A stretch of DNA of 64,000 nt from Sulfuricaulis sp040901545 (GTDB taxonomy: Bacteria > Pseudomonadota > Gammaproteobacteria > Acidiferrobacterales > Sulfurifustaceae): contig NZ_JBBDYL010000059.1 of the NCBI RefSeq assembly GCF_040901545.1, forward strand, positions 1-64,000, given 5' to 3'. A program made the translations under genes and the position numbers. The stretch's first letter is position 1; every line of letters starts with the position of its first letter. The notes beneath the pieces are model-generated. The model ran no database searches. It was not told the origin of the DNA and worked only from the letters and a program-made list of their open reading frames with translations. Shown here in pieces: positions 20,584-27,396 of the stretch.

Positions 20584-20630
20584 TTGACGGTTTGACCGAA
20601 TGGTTCCAGAATAGAACCATATTGGAACCA
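20584..20630 (+). promoter_or_regulatory. Promoter and operator of the toxin-antitoxin operon
   Basis: TTGACG (20584-20589) and CAGAAT (20607-20612) form a -35/-10 pair with 17-bp spacing. An inverted repeat TGGTTCC (20601-20607) / GGAACCA (20624-20630), with an extra GAACC at 20614-20618, overlaps the -10. This is the layout expected for autorepression by the ribbon-helix-helix antitoxin that follows. Confidence 0.6.
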
Positions 20631-20645
20631 CCAATAAGGTATCCC

Positions 20646-20882
20646 ATGTCCGTGAACCTCTCAATCAAAAATGTCCCGACGCAACTGGCCAAAAGGCTGC
20701 GGCTTCGCGCCGCGAGGCACCGACGTTCTTTGCAAGGCGAGCTTATGGTTATTCTTGAGGAAAGCCTGACGGCAAGTGAACGTCTCACCGCCGACGAGGT
20801 CCTGCGCAAGACGCGAAAACTGGGTCTGCGTACCCGGTCCGAATCCGCGGCCATGATTCGCGCGGACCGCGATGCCCGATAA
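20646..20882 (+). CDS. FitA-like ribbon-helix-helix antitoxin
   Basis: A 78-residue antitoxin. The N-terminal 'VNLSIKNVPTQLAKRLRLRA' and 'RRSLQGELMVILEES' form an Arc/MetJ-type DNA-binding fold as in FitA; the C-terminal tail would wrap the toxin. It overlaps the toxin gene by 11 bp and is preceded by an inverted-repeat operator that overlaps the -10. Confidence 0.9.
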   Translation: MSVNLSIKNVPTQLAKRLRLRAARHRRSLQGELMVILEESLTASERLTADEVLRKTRKLGLRTRSESAAMIRADRDAR

Positions 20883-21252
20883 AGTCATTGACGCCTCCGC
20901 CATGGCGGCGTTGGTGTTCGGTGAACCGGAGGCTGATGAGATTGGTGACCGGATTCGCGGGGTAAATTTACATGCCCCGGTTCTCATCGATTTCGAAGTG
21001 GCCAGTGTTTGCCTGAAAAAACTGCGGCAGTACTCCAAACAGCGCGCTGCTTTGCTCGCGGGCCACGCTCTGGCCAAGCAGATGGCGGTCCAAAAACATT
21101 CAGTCGATACTCAGGAGATCGTGTTGCTGGCGGAGCAAGCCAAGTTAACTGCTTACGATGCGGCGTACTTATGGTTGGCCGGATCGCTTAGGGCGGAGCT
21201 TGTAACGTTGGATAAGCGGCTTTCGCGTGTCGCGAAATCGCTTATTCGGTGA
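20872..21252 (+). CDS. PIN-domain toxin (VapC/FitB family)
   Basis: A 126-residue PIN-domain ribonuclease. Acidic residues expected for metal binding are present: Asp in 'VIDASAMAALVF', Glu in 'IDFEVASVCL', Asp in 'LTAYDAAYLWLA' and Asp in 'LVTLDKRLSR'. It would cleave RNA when freed from the antitoxin encoded just upstream. It looks intact. The pair marks the left edge of the accessory region. Confidence 0.92.
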   Translation: MPDKVIDASAMAALVFGEPEADEIGDRIRGVNLHAPVLIDFEVASVCLKKLRQYSKQRAALLAGHALAKQMAVQKHSVDTQEIVLLAEQAKLTAYDAAYLWLAGSLRAELVTLDKRLSRVAKSLIR

Positions 21253-21270
21253 ATTTTCAAATCAAAGCCG

Positions 21271-21522
21271 ATGAAATGCCAGTTCAAGATTGAAGTCGCC
21301 AACGTCTCCAAGCATGGATTCTGGATTCTCCTGGGCGAGGAAGAACTGTTTGTTCCGTTCTCCCAGTTTCCATGGTTCAAGGATGCCCCGGTAAGCCAGC
21401 TACTCAACGTCCAGTGGCCGCAACCGCACCACTTGTATTGGCCTGATCTTGATGTTGATTTGGCCGTGGAATCCATTCGCCACCCTGAAAAATTCCCACT
21501 GGTATCGAAACAGATCAAATGA
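21271..21522 (+). CDS. DUF2442-family protein
   Basis: An 83-residue protein with the DUF2442 pattern ('ISKHGFW'-like 'VSKHGFWILLGEEELFVPF', 'FPWFKDAPVSQLLNVQWPQP', 'LYWPDLDVDLAVESIRHPE'). DUF2442 genes often sit near toxin-antitoxin modules, and here it follows one by 18 bp. Role unknown. Confidence 0.85.
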   Translation: MKCQFKIEVANVSKHGFWILLGEEELFVPFSQFPWFKDAPVSQLLNVQWPQPHHLYWPDLDVDLAVESIRHPEKFPLVSKQIK

Positions 21523-21559
21523 TTAATGGTGTGCTTGGCGCACCCCGGTCATTCAAGCC

Positions 21560-21757
21560 ATGAAAATCCAATACTTCCAGGACACGGACACGCTTTATAT
21601 CGAGCTCAAGCCCGTTGAGGTTAGCGAAACCAAGGACTTGGATGAGGACACCTTGCTTGACCTCGACCGCAACGGAAACATTTGCGGCATTACCATCGAG
21701 CACGCCAGCAAACTGACTGACATTCCCCACTTCACGTTCGAACAGATAGCGGCGTAA
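21560..21757 (+). CDS. DUF2283-family protein
   Basis: A 65-residue protein with the DUF2283 pattern ('YFQDTDTLYIELKPVEVSET', 'DLDRNGNICGITIEHAS'). Such genes commonly accompany toxin-antitoxin-like or DUF2442 genes. It lies 37 bp after the DUF2442 gene and is followed by a clear hairpin terminator at 21821-21844. Confidence 0.86.
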   Translation: MKIQYFQDTDTLYIELKPVEVSETKDLDEDTLLDLDRNGNICGITIEHASKLTDIPHFTFEQIAA

Positions 21758-21820
21758 TCCGCCCGCAACGCAATGTTGTCGTCAGCCCGGCGAAAGCCGG
21801 GGTCCAGGTAGTGAATGAAC

Positions 21821-21844
21821 AAAAGCCGCCGAAAGGCGGCTTTT
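21821..21844. terminator. Rho-independent-type terminator
   Basis: AAAAGCCGCC, a GAAA tetraloop and GGCGGCTTTT make a perfect 10-bp stem with a U-run, 64 bp after the DUF2283 stop. Works in either direction. Confidence 0.75.
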
Positions 21845-22097
21845 GACTTTGAAAAACTAATTGCGGGTGGCTCCGCCCCTGCACCCTGGGTGGCTTTCTT
21901 TTGTTCGGCCAAAAGAAAGCCACGAAAGAAAAGGCCGCCCGAAGCCGCCGAATACTTCCTGCGCTTCTCGCCCACCTCGGCGCTCGCCTAACTCGCCGGG
22001 CGCACACAACGCGCCTCGGGCTCGATCAAAAGTCTCGCGACACCCCCGAGACGGGCTGCGATGCTCGGCGGCGGCTACGGGGCGTTAAAACATCAAC

Positions 22098-22138
22098 TTT
22101 CTCCATGCCCTGCTTGACTGATGGGTCGGGAAGGACAA
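22098..22138 (+). repeat. Dispersed repeat, block 3 only
   Basis: TTTCTCCATGCCCTGCTTG and the following ACTG...GGGTCGGGAAGG resemble block 3 at 25725-25760 and 31943-31982 (CCATGCTCTGCTTGACTG, then a CGCGGGAGG). It is the leftmost trace of the repeat family. Confidence 0.5.
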
Positions 22139-22174
22139 CCATGCCAAAGTTAGATATCAGCATAGGAGTCGCGC

Positions 22175-22405
22175 GTGTCTTATTACATTTATGAGAATTG
22201 GCAGGCGGGACCACATAAGGCCGTTCTACATTCCGGCTCCTGTGGATTTTGTAACAATGGTCGCGGTCTAGCTGGAGGGTCAGATCCTAAGCACGGGAAG
22301 TGGCACGATCCGATTGCCTCGTTAACTGACGCCCGCGCGGAGCTGAGGACTATGCGTGTCGAGACCAGAAAAGAGTGTCGCTGCATTTCACCGCCGAGAA
22401 AATAA
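22175..22405 (+). CDS. Small Cys-containing protein of unknown function
   Basis: A 76-residue soluble protein with the compact motif 'HSGSCGFCNNGRGLAGG' and a C-terminal 'ECRCISPP'. Four cysteines could bind metal. The start is a GTG with GGAG ten bases upstream. I recall similar short proteins as widespread hypotheticals but assign no function. Codon use is mixed compared with the strongly AT-rich genes that follow. Confidence 0.6.
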   Translation: MSYYIYENWQAGPHKAVLHSGSCGFCNNGRGLAGGSDPKHGKWHDPIASLTDARAELRTMRVETRKECRCISPPRK

Positions 22406-22536
22406 GGAGTCAGGCTGAGCTAACCATGCGTTTGGGCCATCGGACTTGCCAACTTGCATGTGTAAATATTGCGTAACTAAAGAAGTGAAAAAATCACTTA
22501 ATTAACACATAGATTCAAAATTTCTAGGAGGAGAAT

Positions 22537-23580
22537 GTGAATTTAATACATTCACAGTTCACTATAAGTGAAATAAAAGACATGCTGGATCGTAAAGATC
22601 TTATCGTAAATATAACGTACCAACGGTCACCAAATATTTGGCCTCCTAATGCAAAATCATATTTTATAGATACGATTCTTGAGGGTTATCCGTTTCCAAA
22701 GGTTTATTTTTATGAGACATATGATGATAAACGTAAAAAACCAAAACGAGAAATTGTAGATGGCCAGCAGAGAATTACTACATGCATCGCTTTTCTAAAT
22801 AACGAGTTCGCTCTTTCTTCTACATCTAAGCGTTTTGCAGGATTTCGTTTTGAAGATCTTTCTGATGAAGATCAACGGAGATTTTTAATGATGCCTGTTC
22901 AGGTCGATATTATTTTGTCGGCTGAGCGCTCAGAGTTGTTGGAGATGTTTAGAAGAATCAACGCATATACTGCGCCACTTAATCCTTCAGAAAAACGTCA
23001 CGCAGAGTTCCAAGGAAAGTTTAAATGGTTCATAAATGAGTTGGCTGATGAATTCAGCCCATTACTGGAAGAATATGGCATTTTGACATCGAAACAAATA
23101 CTTCGTATGGCAGATACTGAATTTCTCACAGAGTTTTGCATAGTTATCGATAGAGGGATTGTTAACAGGGAACAACGTGGCTTATCTGCAATATACAAAA
23201 AATTTGACATGGAATTTGCGCAGGAGGCTGACTATCGTTCAAAAATTTCTGATTTTTTTGAGCAACTGCGAACAACACTAAGTCCGCTGCGACAAACTTT
23301 TATGATGAAATCGTATGTGGTTCACTCGCTTTTTTGTGCGCTGACTCAGCGAAAATATGGGATACCCGGAGGTGAACAGTCGGTTGGTATTCATACTGAT
23401 GGATCTTATTTTGTCAATTTGCAACAAACTCTATCTAATCTGCGCCAACTAGCGGATGCTCATGAGACTCAAGATGTGGTTGGTCAGTTTAAGAATTATG
23501 TTGAAGCCTGTCTTAGCACTACACACAGGATTTCACAACGTACGGCGCGAAGTCGCGCAATTGCTCAGGCATTAACATAG
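22537..23580 (+). CDS. DUF262-domain protein (ParB/Srx-like fold)
   Basis: A 347-residue DUF262 protein. The hallmark 'EIVDGQQRITTCIAFLNN' (DGQQR at residues 75-79) follows 'VNITYQRSPNIWPPNAKSYF'. DUF262 is the N-terminal nucleotide-sensing/hydrolysing half of GmrSD-type restriction enzymes; the DUF1524 HNH nuclease half is absent here, so any effector must be separate. The start is GTG at 22537, preceded by AGGAGGAG. The gene is clearly AT-richer than its flanks, suggesting transfer. The HEPN gene follows after 24 bp. Confidence 0.87.
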   Translation: MNLIHSQFTISEIKDMLDRKDLIVNITYQRSPNIWPPNAKSYFIDTILEGYPFPKVYFYETYDDKRKKPKREIVDGQQRITTCIAFLNNEFALSSTSKRFAGFRFEDLSDEDQRRFLMMPVQVDIILSAERSELLEMFRRINAYTAPLNPSEKRHAEFQGKFKWFINELADEFSPLLEEYGILTSKQILRMADTEFLTEFCIVIDRGIVNREQRGLSAIYKKFDMEFAQEADYRSKISDFFEQLRTTLSPLRQTFMMKSYVVHSLFCALTQRKYGIPGGEQSVGIHTDGSYFVNLQQTLSNLRQLADAHETQDVVGQFKNYVEACLSTTHRISQRTARSRAIAQALT

Positions 23581-23604
23581 TTATTTTTACGCCTGATTCT
23601 AGCC

Positions 23605-24258
23605 ATGGTTAGGCTGGAAAAGCTGTATAAAAAACTTTCACTGCAATTGAACAGATTGCAGACAAGAGCTGTTGATATAGAAGTGAAGTTGGGTTCTGTC
23701 GAACCATGGCGGACCCGTTATATGACTGAAAGTCTTATTCAAGATTTATGGCATACGTGGTGTAGTTTTGTCAGAGAGTTAGTTATTTCATCTTGCACAG
23801 GCTGCATTACAAGAAATGGTTCTATCATTCCTGCGAGATTAGCAAATAATTCATGGCAGCGTCTTGGGTATGAAGCCAAACAAGCTGTGTATGGTAATAA
23901 TATTTCTCCGGGACGCCTTCTTAAGTCAATTCGGCAAGAGCCAACTTGGGGCGATCAAAAGAATATAATTCCGATTTTAAGTGTGCTTGCACCTGCAAAT
24001 AAAAACGAGTTGATTTCTGCGTTTGGTTTACCGCTTCGCGGGCCAAGGCATCTACAAATAGTACGTAATGCATGTATGCATAAGCATGGCGAGATCATGT
24101 TGGATATGAGGACCATACAAATTTACTACCTTGCCAGTAATGTAAAACAACCAAGTGAGCTCGTTTGGCATACAGAAGCTGCAAGCAAACAAATTGCATT
24201 TTTTAGGTGGTTAGATGATCTTAAAATCATTGCAGATGTGGGCACATCTCTTCCTTAA
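23605..24258 (+). CDS. Putative HEPN-type ribonuclease paired with DUF262
   Basis: A 217-residue, mostly helical protein. It carries 'IVRNACMHKHGE', in which Arg154-Asn155 and His159 form the RNx3H version of the HEPN catalytic motif (Rx4-6H). The N-terminal half is predicted helical with possible coiled-coil ('LEKLYKKLSLQLNRLQTRAV'). It is resembling the MAE_28990/MAE_18760-type HEPN proteins that occur beside DUF262 genes (family knowledge). It is AT-rich like the DUF262 gene and likely co-transcribed. A defence role as RNA-cutting effector is inference. Confidence 0.68.
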   Translation: MVRLEKLYKKLSLQLNRLQTRAVDIEVKLGSVEPWRTRYMTESLIQDLWHTWCSFVRELVISSCTGCITRNGSIIPARLANNSWQRLGYEAKQAVYGNNISPGRLLKSIRQEPTWGDQKNIIPILSVLAPANKNELISAFGLPLRGPRHLQIVRNACMHKHGEIMLDMRTIQIYYLASNVKQPSELVWHTEAASKQIAFFRWLDDLKIIADVGTSLP

Positions 24259-24347
24259 TGGTAAGGGACGTTAGAGGACTGACAACGTTCTATCTATATT
24301 CTTTATGTTTGATTTGATTTTGTCATCTCTCGTAATGGTGAAATCTT

Positions 24348-24446
24348 ATGGAACCCCGTCTCAGTTTTGTAACTCTCGGCGATCCTGATCTCCAGTGTGC
24401 AATGCGGTTTTGTGAGAACGTCCTAGGCCTGCTCTTAATACCGTAA
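24348..24446 (+). pseudogene. 5' fragment of a VOC (glyoxalase-fold) gene; dispersed repeat block 1
   Basis: An ATG-started 32-codon reading frame, 'MEPRLSFVTLGDPDLQCAMR' and onward, is collinear with the first 32 residues of the intact VOC gene at 39096 ('MEPRLSFVTLGVSDLKRATR'). It then stops at TAA, which overlaps the ATG of the next gene (TAATG, 24444-24448). This is the longest block-1 copy apart from 34571-34671. Confidence 0.72.
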
Positions 24447-25552
24447 TGTTTCCCGGAAATATACAAACGAAAAAGTATTGGTTAATTGTATTTCTCTTTA
24501 TCTCTCATTTATTGTTCGCGGCCGATCTGCCGAACAACTCTCATTCGAATAATTCTGGCACGGGTTGGGAATGCGATCGTGGATATTACAGATCGGGCCA
24601 AAGGTGCGTGAAAGTCATCGTCCCCGAAAATGCCAGCATTGATATATACGGCACTGGATGGTCCTGTAACCGAGGCTATTACAAATCGGGACAGAAGTGC
24701 GTAAAAGTAATATTGCCTGAAAACGCTGGTATTGATATTTATGGTAGCGGTTGGTCGTGCAATCGAGGTTTTTACAAGTCAGGCCAGAAATGCGTAAAAG
24801 TCGTTGTCCCCGAGAATGCTGGTATTGATGTTTATGGCAGCAGTTGGGTATGTAATCGAGGCTATTACAAGTCAGGCAACAAGTGCGAGAAAGTAATTGT
24901 GCCTGAAAACGCTGGTATAAATGTTTACGGAAGTGGCTGGTCGTGTAACCGCGGTTACTACAAGTCTGGACAGAAGTGCGTGAAAGTCGCCATTCCAGAA
25001 AATGCAAGCATAGACATTTATGGTAGTGGTTGGGTTTGTGATAAAGGTTATAAGAAGTCAAATAATAAATGCTCTCCCATGACGCAAGCAGAACTTCAAA
25101 AGCAAAAGGAGCTAGAACAGGCCGTCAAAGAAAGGATGCGTCAGCAAAGACTCCAAGGAGTAAGGGGAGATGACTGTGAGATGGAATTTAAGACGAACGC
25201 AGAGGTTTGTGTTGAAATTACAGGCGGAGATCTAGATTGCAATAAAAGTTTCTCAGGCGATTACTATCGCGATTGCGATGTAGTATTAAATTACGAAGTT
25301 AAGACTGACTATTCAGGCGGTTCATACTTGGATGTGGAAGTGGAATGCAATGTAGAAATTGAATACAAAGGTAGAGAAACCTATTCAACGCAATCTGACT
25401 CAGCTTCTAAAGATGAATCGTACAATTTGTATGCTTATGGGAGCGATAGTGAAACGATGAGATTTAATTTCTCATTCAGTTCTTACAAAGAAATTACTAG
25501 CGTAAAAATAAGCTCAGCAAAATGCGAAATCGAAAGTGTAAACTTGTGGTAA
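24446..25552 (+). CDS. Exported protein with tandem cysteine repeats
   Basis: A 368-residue protein, not recognised. A signal peptide (about residues 1-26, 'YWLIVFLFISHLLFAA') precedes five full and one partial 31-residue repeats from residue 38 ('GSGWSCNRGYYKSGQKCVKV' then 'PENAGIDIY'), each with two Cys likely to form a disulfide. After a Gln/Lys/Arg-rich helical linker comes a beta-rich domain (about 245-368) with further cysteines. It is probably periplasmic or surface-exposed. Near-identical 93-bp DNA units suggest recent expansion. AT-rich. Confidence 0.75.
   Translation: MFPGNIQTKKYWLIVFLFISHLLFAADLPNNSHSNNSGTGWECDRGYYRSGQRCVKVIVPENASIDIYGTGWSCNRGYYKSGQKCVKVILPENAGIDIYGSGWSCNRGFYKSGQKCVKVVVPENAGIDVYGSSWVCNRGYYKSGNKCEKVIVPENAGINVYGSGWSCNRGYYKSGQKCVKVAIPENASIDIYGSGWVCDKGYKKSNNKCSPMTQAELQKQKELEQAVKERMRQQRLQGVRGDDCEMEFKTNAEVCVEITGGDLDCNKSFSGDYYRDCDVVLNYEVKTDYSGGSYLDVEVECNVEIEYKGRETYSTQSDSASKDESYNLYAYGSDSETMRFNFSFSSYKEITSVKISSAKCEIESVNLW
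24557..25075 (+). repeat. Tandem 93-bp coding repeats
   Basis: Five complete 93-bp units (24557-25021) and a partial sixth (to 25075), in frame inside the cysteine-repeat gene. Units share the order GSGW-C-NRGYYKSGQK-C-VKV-PENA. Confidence 0.85.
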
Positions 25553-25586
25553 TAAAGTATGAAATGCGTTCTGAGTGAATTTGCAT

Positions 25587-25770
25587 ATGGAACCTCGTCT
25601 CAGCTTTGTAACGCTCGGCGTTGCTGATCTCAACCGCACTAGGCTCCCCCGGCACTTAGCGAGCGAAATTTGAGCACTTACGCACGCTGGCTCGGGTTCG
25701 CGATCCAGGGCTGAAAAACCTAGGATTTTCCGTGCCCTGCTTGACTGCATTCGCGGGAGGGACGTACTGG
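25587..25770 (+). repeat. Dispersed repeat, blocks 1-2-3 (longest composite copy)
   Basis: Block 1 (VOC start, 'MEPRLSFVTLGVADL') runs from the ATG at 25587; block 2 follows with GCGAGCGAAATTTGAGCACTT and the EamA-like start 'MSTYARWLGFAI' (TTG at 25670, overlapping the block-1 stop as TTGA); block 3 includes CCTAGGATTTTCCGTGCCC. The same block 1-2 junction occurs ahead of the intact EamA gene at 37717-37850. The rest of the 400-bp gap holds the hairpin at 25787 and an AT-rich promoter-like stretch. Confidence 0.72.
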
Positions 25771-25786
25771 CTCACGCTACAAAAAC

Positions 25787-25843
25787 CCGAGTCAGAGAGC
25801 AATAGTTTCTAAAATTATTAGCGAAAAATCCTCTCTGACCCGG
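25787..25843. repeat. Long-loop inverted repeat
   Basis: CCGAGTCAGAGAG (25787-25799) and CTCTCTGACCCGG (25831-25843) pair at 12 of 13 positions around a 31-nt AT-rich loop. It lies between the composite repeat and the next gene and could be an element end or recombination site. Confidence 0.55.
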
Positions 25844-25951
25844 ATTCGCGCACAACCTGATTCAGTACGTCGAAGATTCACGCCACTATCTCGGGTCGAT
25901 CAATTTATACTGTATTATGTCGTCTTATTTTAGTTAGACCGGAATAAATAT

Positions 25952-26392
25952 ATGGAAGAACACTTGCTAAAGCTGATGGAAATTTATCAGTATCAAACTG
26001 AGCTAGTGGATAAAGGGTGGCAATATTTTTCAATTGTAACGCTAGGTATTCTCGGTTTTACGATTGGAACGGAAAAACTTGAATTGCGGTTTACTCATAA
26101 ACTATTAATTGTCGTAGGTTACATAGTGTTTTCTGTCGGCAACTTAATTGCGATATTAAGCGCACAGCGTCTTGCCGTCCGCTTTACATCATTACTGAAT
26201 ATAGAAATACAAAAGCTTAATTTGGAGCCACTTATAGGAATGTATAAGCCGTTTTCTGTATTTCAGCTAGCCGTGTTTTATATTTCTATCTTAATCGTTG
26301 TTATTGGAATTGTTCTCTACATTGGTTGGGAGAGAGATGGACGATCTAACAAGCGCTTGCAACCAACGCCACGAAAAACACGGCGCAGCTAA
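25952..26392 (+). CDS. Small membrane protein of unknown function
   Basis: A 146-residue protein with about three transmembrane segments (near residues 25-42, 48-68, and 105-128: 'VFQLAVFYISILIVVIGIVL'). The C-terminal tail 'NKRLQPTPRKTRRS' is translated from the attC-like sequence overlapping the gene's 3' end, a common trait of cassette-borne genes. AT-rich. Function unknown. Confidence 0.68.
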   Translation: MEEHLLKLMEIYQYQTELVDKGWQYFSIVTLGILGFTIGTEKLELRFTHKLLIVVGYIVFSVGNLIAILSAQRLAVRFTSLLNIEIQKLNLEPLIGMYKPFSVFQLAVFYISILIVVIGIVLYIGWERDGRSNKRLQPTPRKTRRS

Positions 26393-26407
26393 AGCGTCTC
26401 GTTAGGC
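26344..26407 (+). mobile_element. Probable integron attC recombination site
   Basis: R'' ATCTAAC (26344-26350, fits RYYYAAC) and R' GTTAGGC (26401-26407, fits GTTRRRY) enclose 50 bp with partly complementary L arms (AAGCGCTTG against TAAAGCGTCTC) and an inner CGCC/GGCG pairing. The layout matches attC sites of about 60 bp. It overlaps the end of the preceding gene. No integron integrase gene is in the window. Confidence 0.6.
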
Positions 26408-26488
26408 AACCCCCAGCGAAGGTCAAGCGCGCATGATCCGCAAACTGCCCTCTGGCATAGAAAAAAAGGGGTCGGAGTGAATTTTCTT

Positions 26489-26530
26489 ATGGAACCTCGA
26501 CTCAGTTTTGTAACGCTCGGCGTTTCTGAT
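26489..26530 (+). repeat. Dispersed repeat, block 1
   Basis: ATGGAACCTCGACTCAGTTT and the following 22 bp encode 'MEPRLSFVTLGVSD', identical to the first 14 residues of the VOC gene at 39096. The frame continues 12 codons and stops at 26569 inside the next small gene. The upstream GAGTGAATTT is shared with the copy at 25587. Confidence 0.7.
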
Positions 26531-26544
26531 GGAAAAATAAAGTT

Positions 26545-26688
26545 ATGGATTCGGTTCTGGACGCTGTAAAAGGCGCAGTTATTGCCATAGCCGCTAGCCT
26601 GATGATAGCAATAGTATTTGCTTATTTGTTTCGCCTTCCTATTCCAATGGGTGGGATGATCGGACCATTTGGAAAATTCAGCAGTTAA
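26545..26688 (+). CDS. Very small membrane protein
   Basis: A 47-residue reading frame with one strong transmembrane segment ('AVKGAVIAIAASLMIAIVFA') and a Gly/Pro-rich tail. It starts inside the short frame that follows repeat block 1 and ends three bases before the next small membrane protein gene. Tight packing and a clean hydrophobic helix suggest it is real, but evidence is limited. Confidence 0.45.
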   Translation: MDSVLDAVKGAVIAIAASLMIAIVFAYLFRLPIPMGGMIGPFGKFSS

Positions 26689-26691
26689 GAT

Positions 26692-26925
26692 ATGAGCGCT
26701 ATTGAAGTTTTGCAGAGTGTTTTTGTGGCGTGGGTATTCTACGGTATATTTGGAGGCCTGATCATATTAGTTCTATGTGGCGCAATTACAGGAATTATTA
26801 TTGGCAAAAAATATTCAGGTTCAAAACATAACAAAAATAAAATGATCATTTTGTGGTCAAGCGTAATAAGTGCTATACCGGTTTTCTTGCTTTCGGTTTT
26901 AGACTTCATCATTGGTCCGTGGTAA
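26692..26925 (+). CDS. Small two-helix membrane protein
   Basis: A 77-residue protein with two hydrophobic segments ('WVFYGIFGGLIILVLCGAIT' and 'VISAIPVFLLSVLDFIIGPW') joined by a basic loop ('KKYSGSKHNKNK'). Not recognised. It lies between another small membrane protein and the GlsB-like gene, perhaps as one unit. Confidence 0.58.
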   Translation: MSAIEVLQSVFVAWVFYGIFGGLIILVLCGAITGIIIGKKYSGSKHNKNKMIILWSSVISAIPVFLLSVLDFIIGPW

Positions 26926-26960
26926 AAAACTAAACAACGGTTGGAGAATGAGGTGAAATT

Positions 26961-27212
26961 ATGGATTTAACAGGATTGTTAATTTTTTTGGCGATCGGTG
27001 CCTTGGCAGGATGGTTAGCGGGACTTTTTATGAAAGGTCATGGTTTTGGTCTGCTCGGAAATATTGTTATTGGTATTGTAGGCGCTGTAATTGGTGGTTT
27101 TGTATTTGGTTTACTGGGTATCACGGCAGGTGGATTGATTGGTTTAATCGTTACCGCAACGGTTGGGGCGGCATTGCTGCTATTCATCGTCGGAATACTT
27201 AAGAAGGCATAA
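26961..27212 (+). CDS. GlsB/YeaQ/YmgE-family stress membrane protein
   Basis: An 83-residue Gly-rich membrane protein with the family pattern: 'FLAIGALAGWLAGLFMKGHG' then 'GLLGNIVIGIVGAVIGGFVF' and a third hydrophobic segment. This family (transglycosylase-associated protein in older naming) is common under general stress; its function is unclear. Confidence 0.9.
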   Translation: MDLTGLLIFLAIGALAGWLAGLFMKGHGFGLLGNIVIGIVGAVIGGFVFGLLGITAGGLIGLIVTATVGAALLLFIVGILKKA

Positions 27213-27228
27213 CAACCTAACATTTCTC

Positions 27229-27280
27229 AACCGCGTCATGTTCCACCGCCACTTCGCGAGCGAGATTTAAGACTATTCCA
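27229..27280 (+). repeat. Dispersed repeat, block 2 (partial)
   Basis: CATGTTCCACCGCCACTTCG, then CGAGCGAGATTTAAGAC, matches the sequence just ahead of the EamA start at 37770-37803. It lies between the GlsB-like gene and the histidine kinase. Confidence 0.65.
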
Positions 27281-27396
27281 ACGTTGAATTCTCTCTTTGT
27301 TGTAGGCTGCTAACCACATTTTGCAGGCTCCAACTCGACTTCGTGGTATTGTCCAGTTCATAATTTGTGCAGTGACCTAAGCCTCTGATCCTACCT

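Larger units (their letters stand above)
21758..22174. other. Repeat-rich intergenic region, no gene
   Basis: About 420 bp with no supportable coding sequence. It contains a REP-like hairpin (CCCGGC GAAA GCCGGG, 21786-21801), a terminator (21821-21844), a perfect 12-bp inverted repeat (TGGCTTTCTTTT 21891-21902 / AAAAGAAAGCCA 21911-21922, 8-nt loop), and near 22098-22138 a copy of the third block of the dispersed repeat described below. The GC-rich stretch between 21923 and 22090 resembles intergenic repetitive DNA common in proteobacteria. Confidence 0.6.

Noticed and set aside
22537..24258. A complete GmrSD-type type IV restriction enzyme
   Set aside because: Only the DUF262 half is present; no DUF1524 HNH motif occurs in either protein.
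24557..25075. Regular 93-bp direct repeats as a CRISPR array
   Set aside because: Units are contiguous, in frame and coding; there are no unique spacers and no cas genes.
20646..27212. An integron with its own integrase
   Set aside because: Only one convincing attC-like site is seen and no tyrosine recombinase is encoded anywhere in the window.
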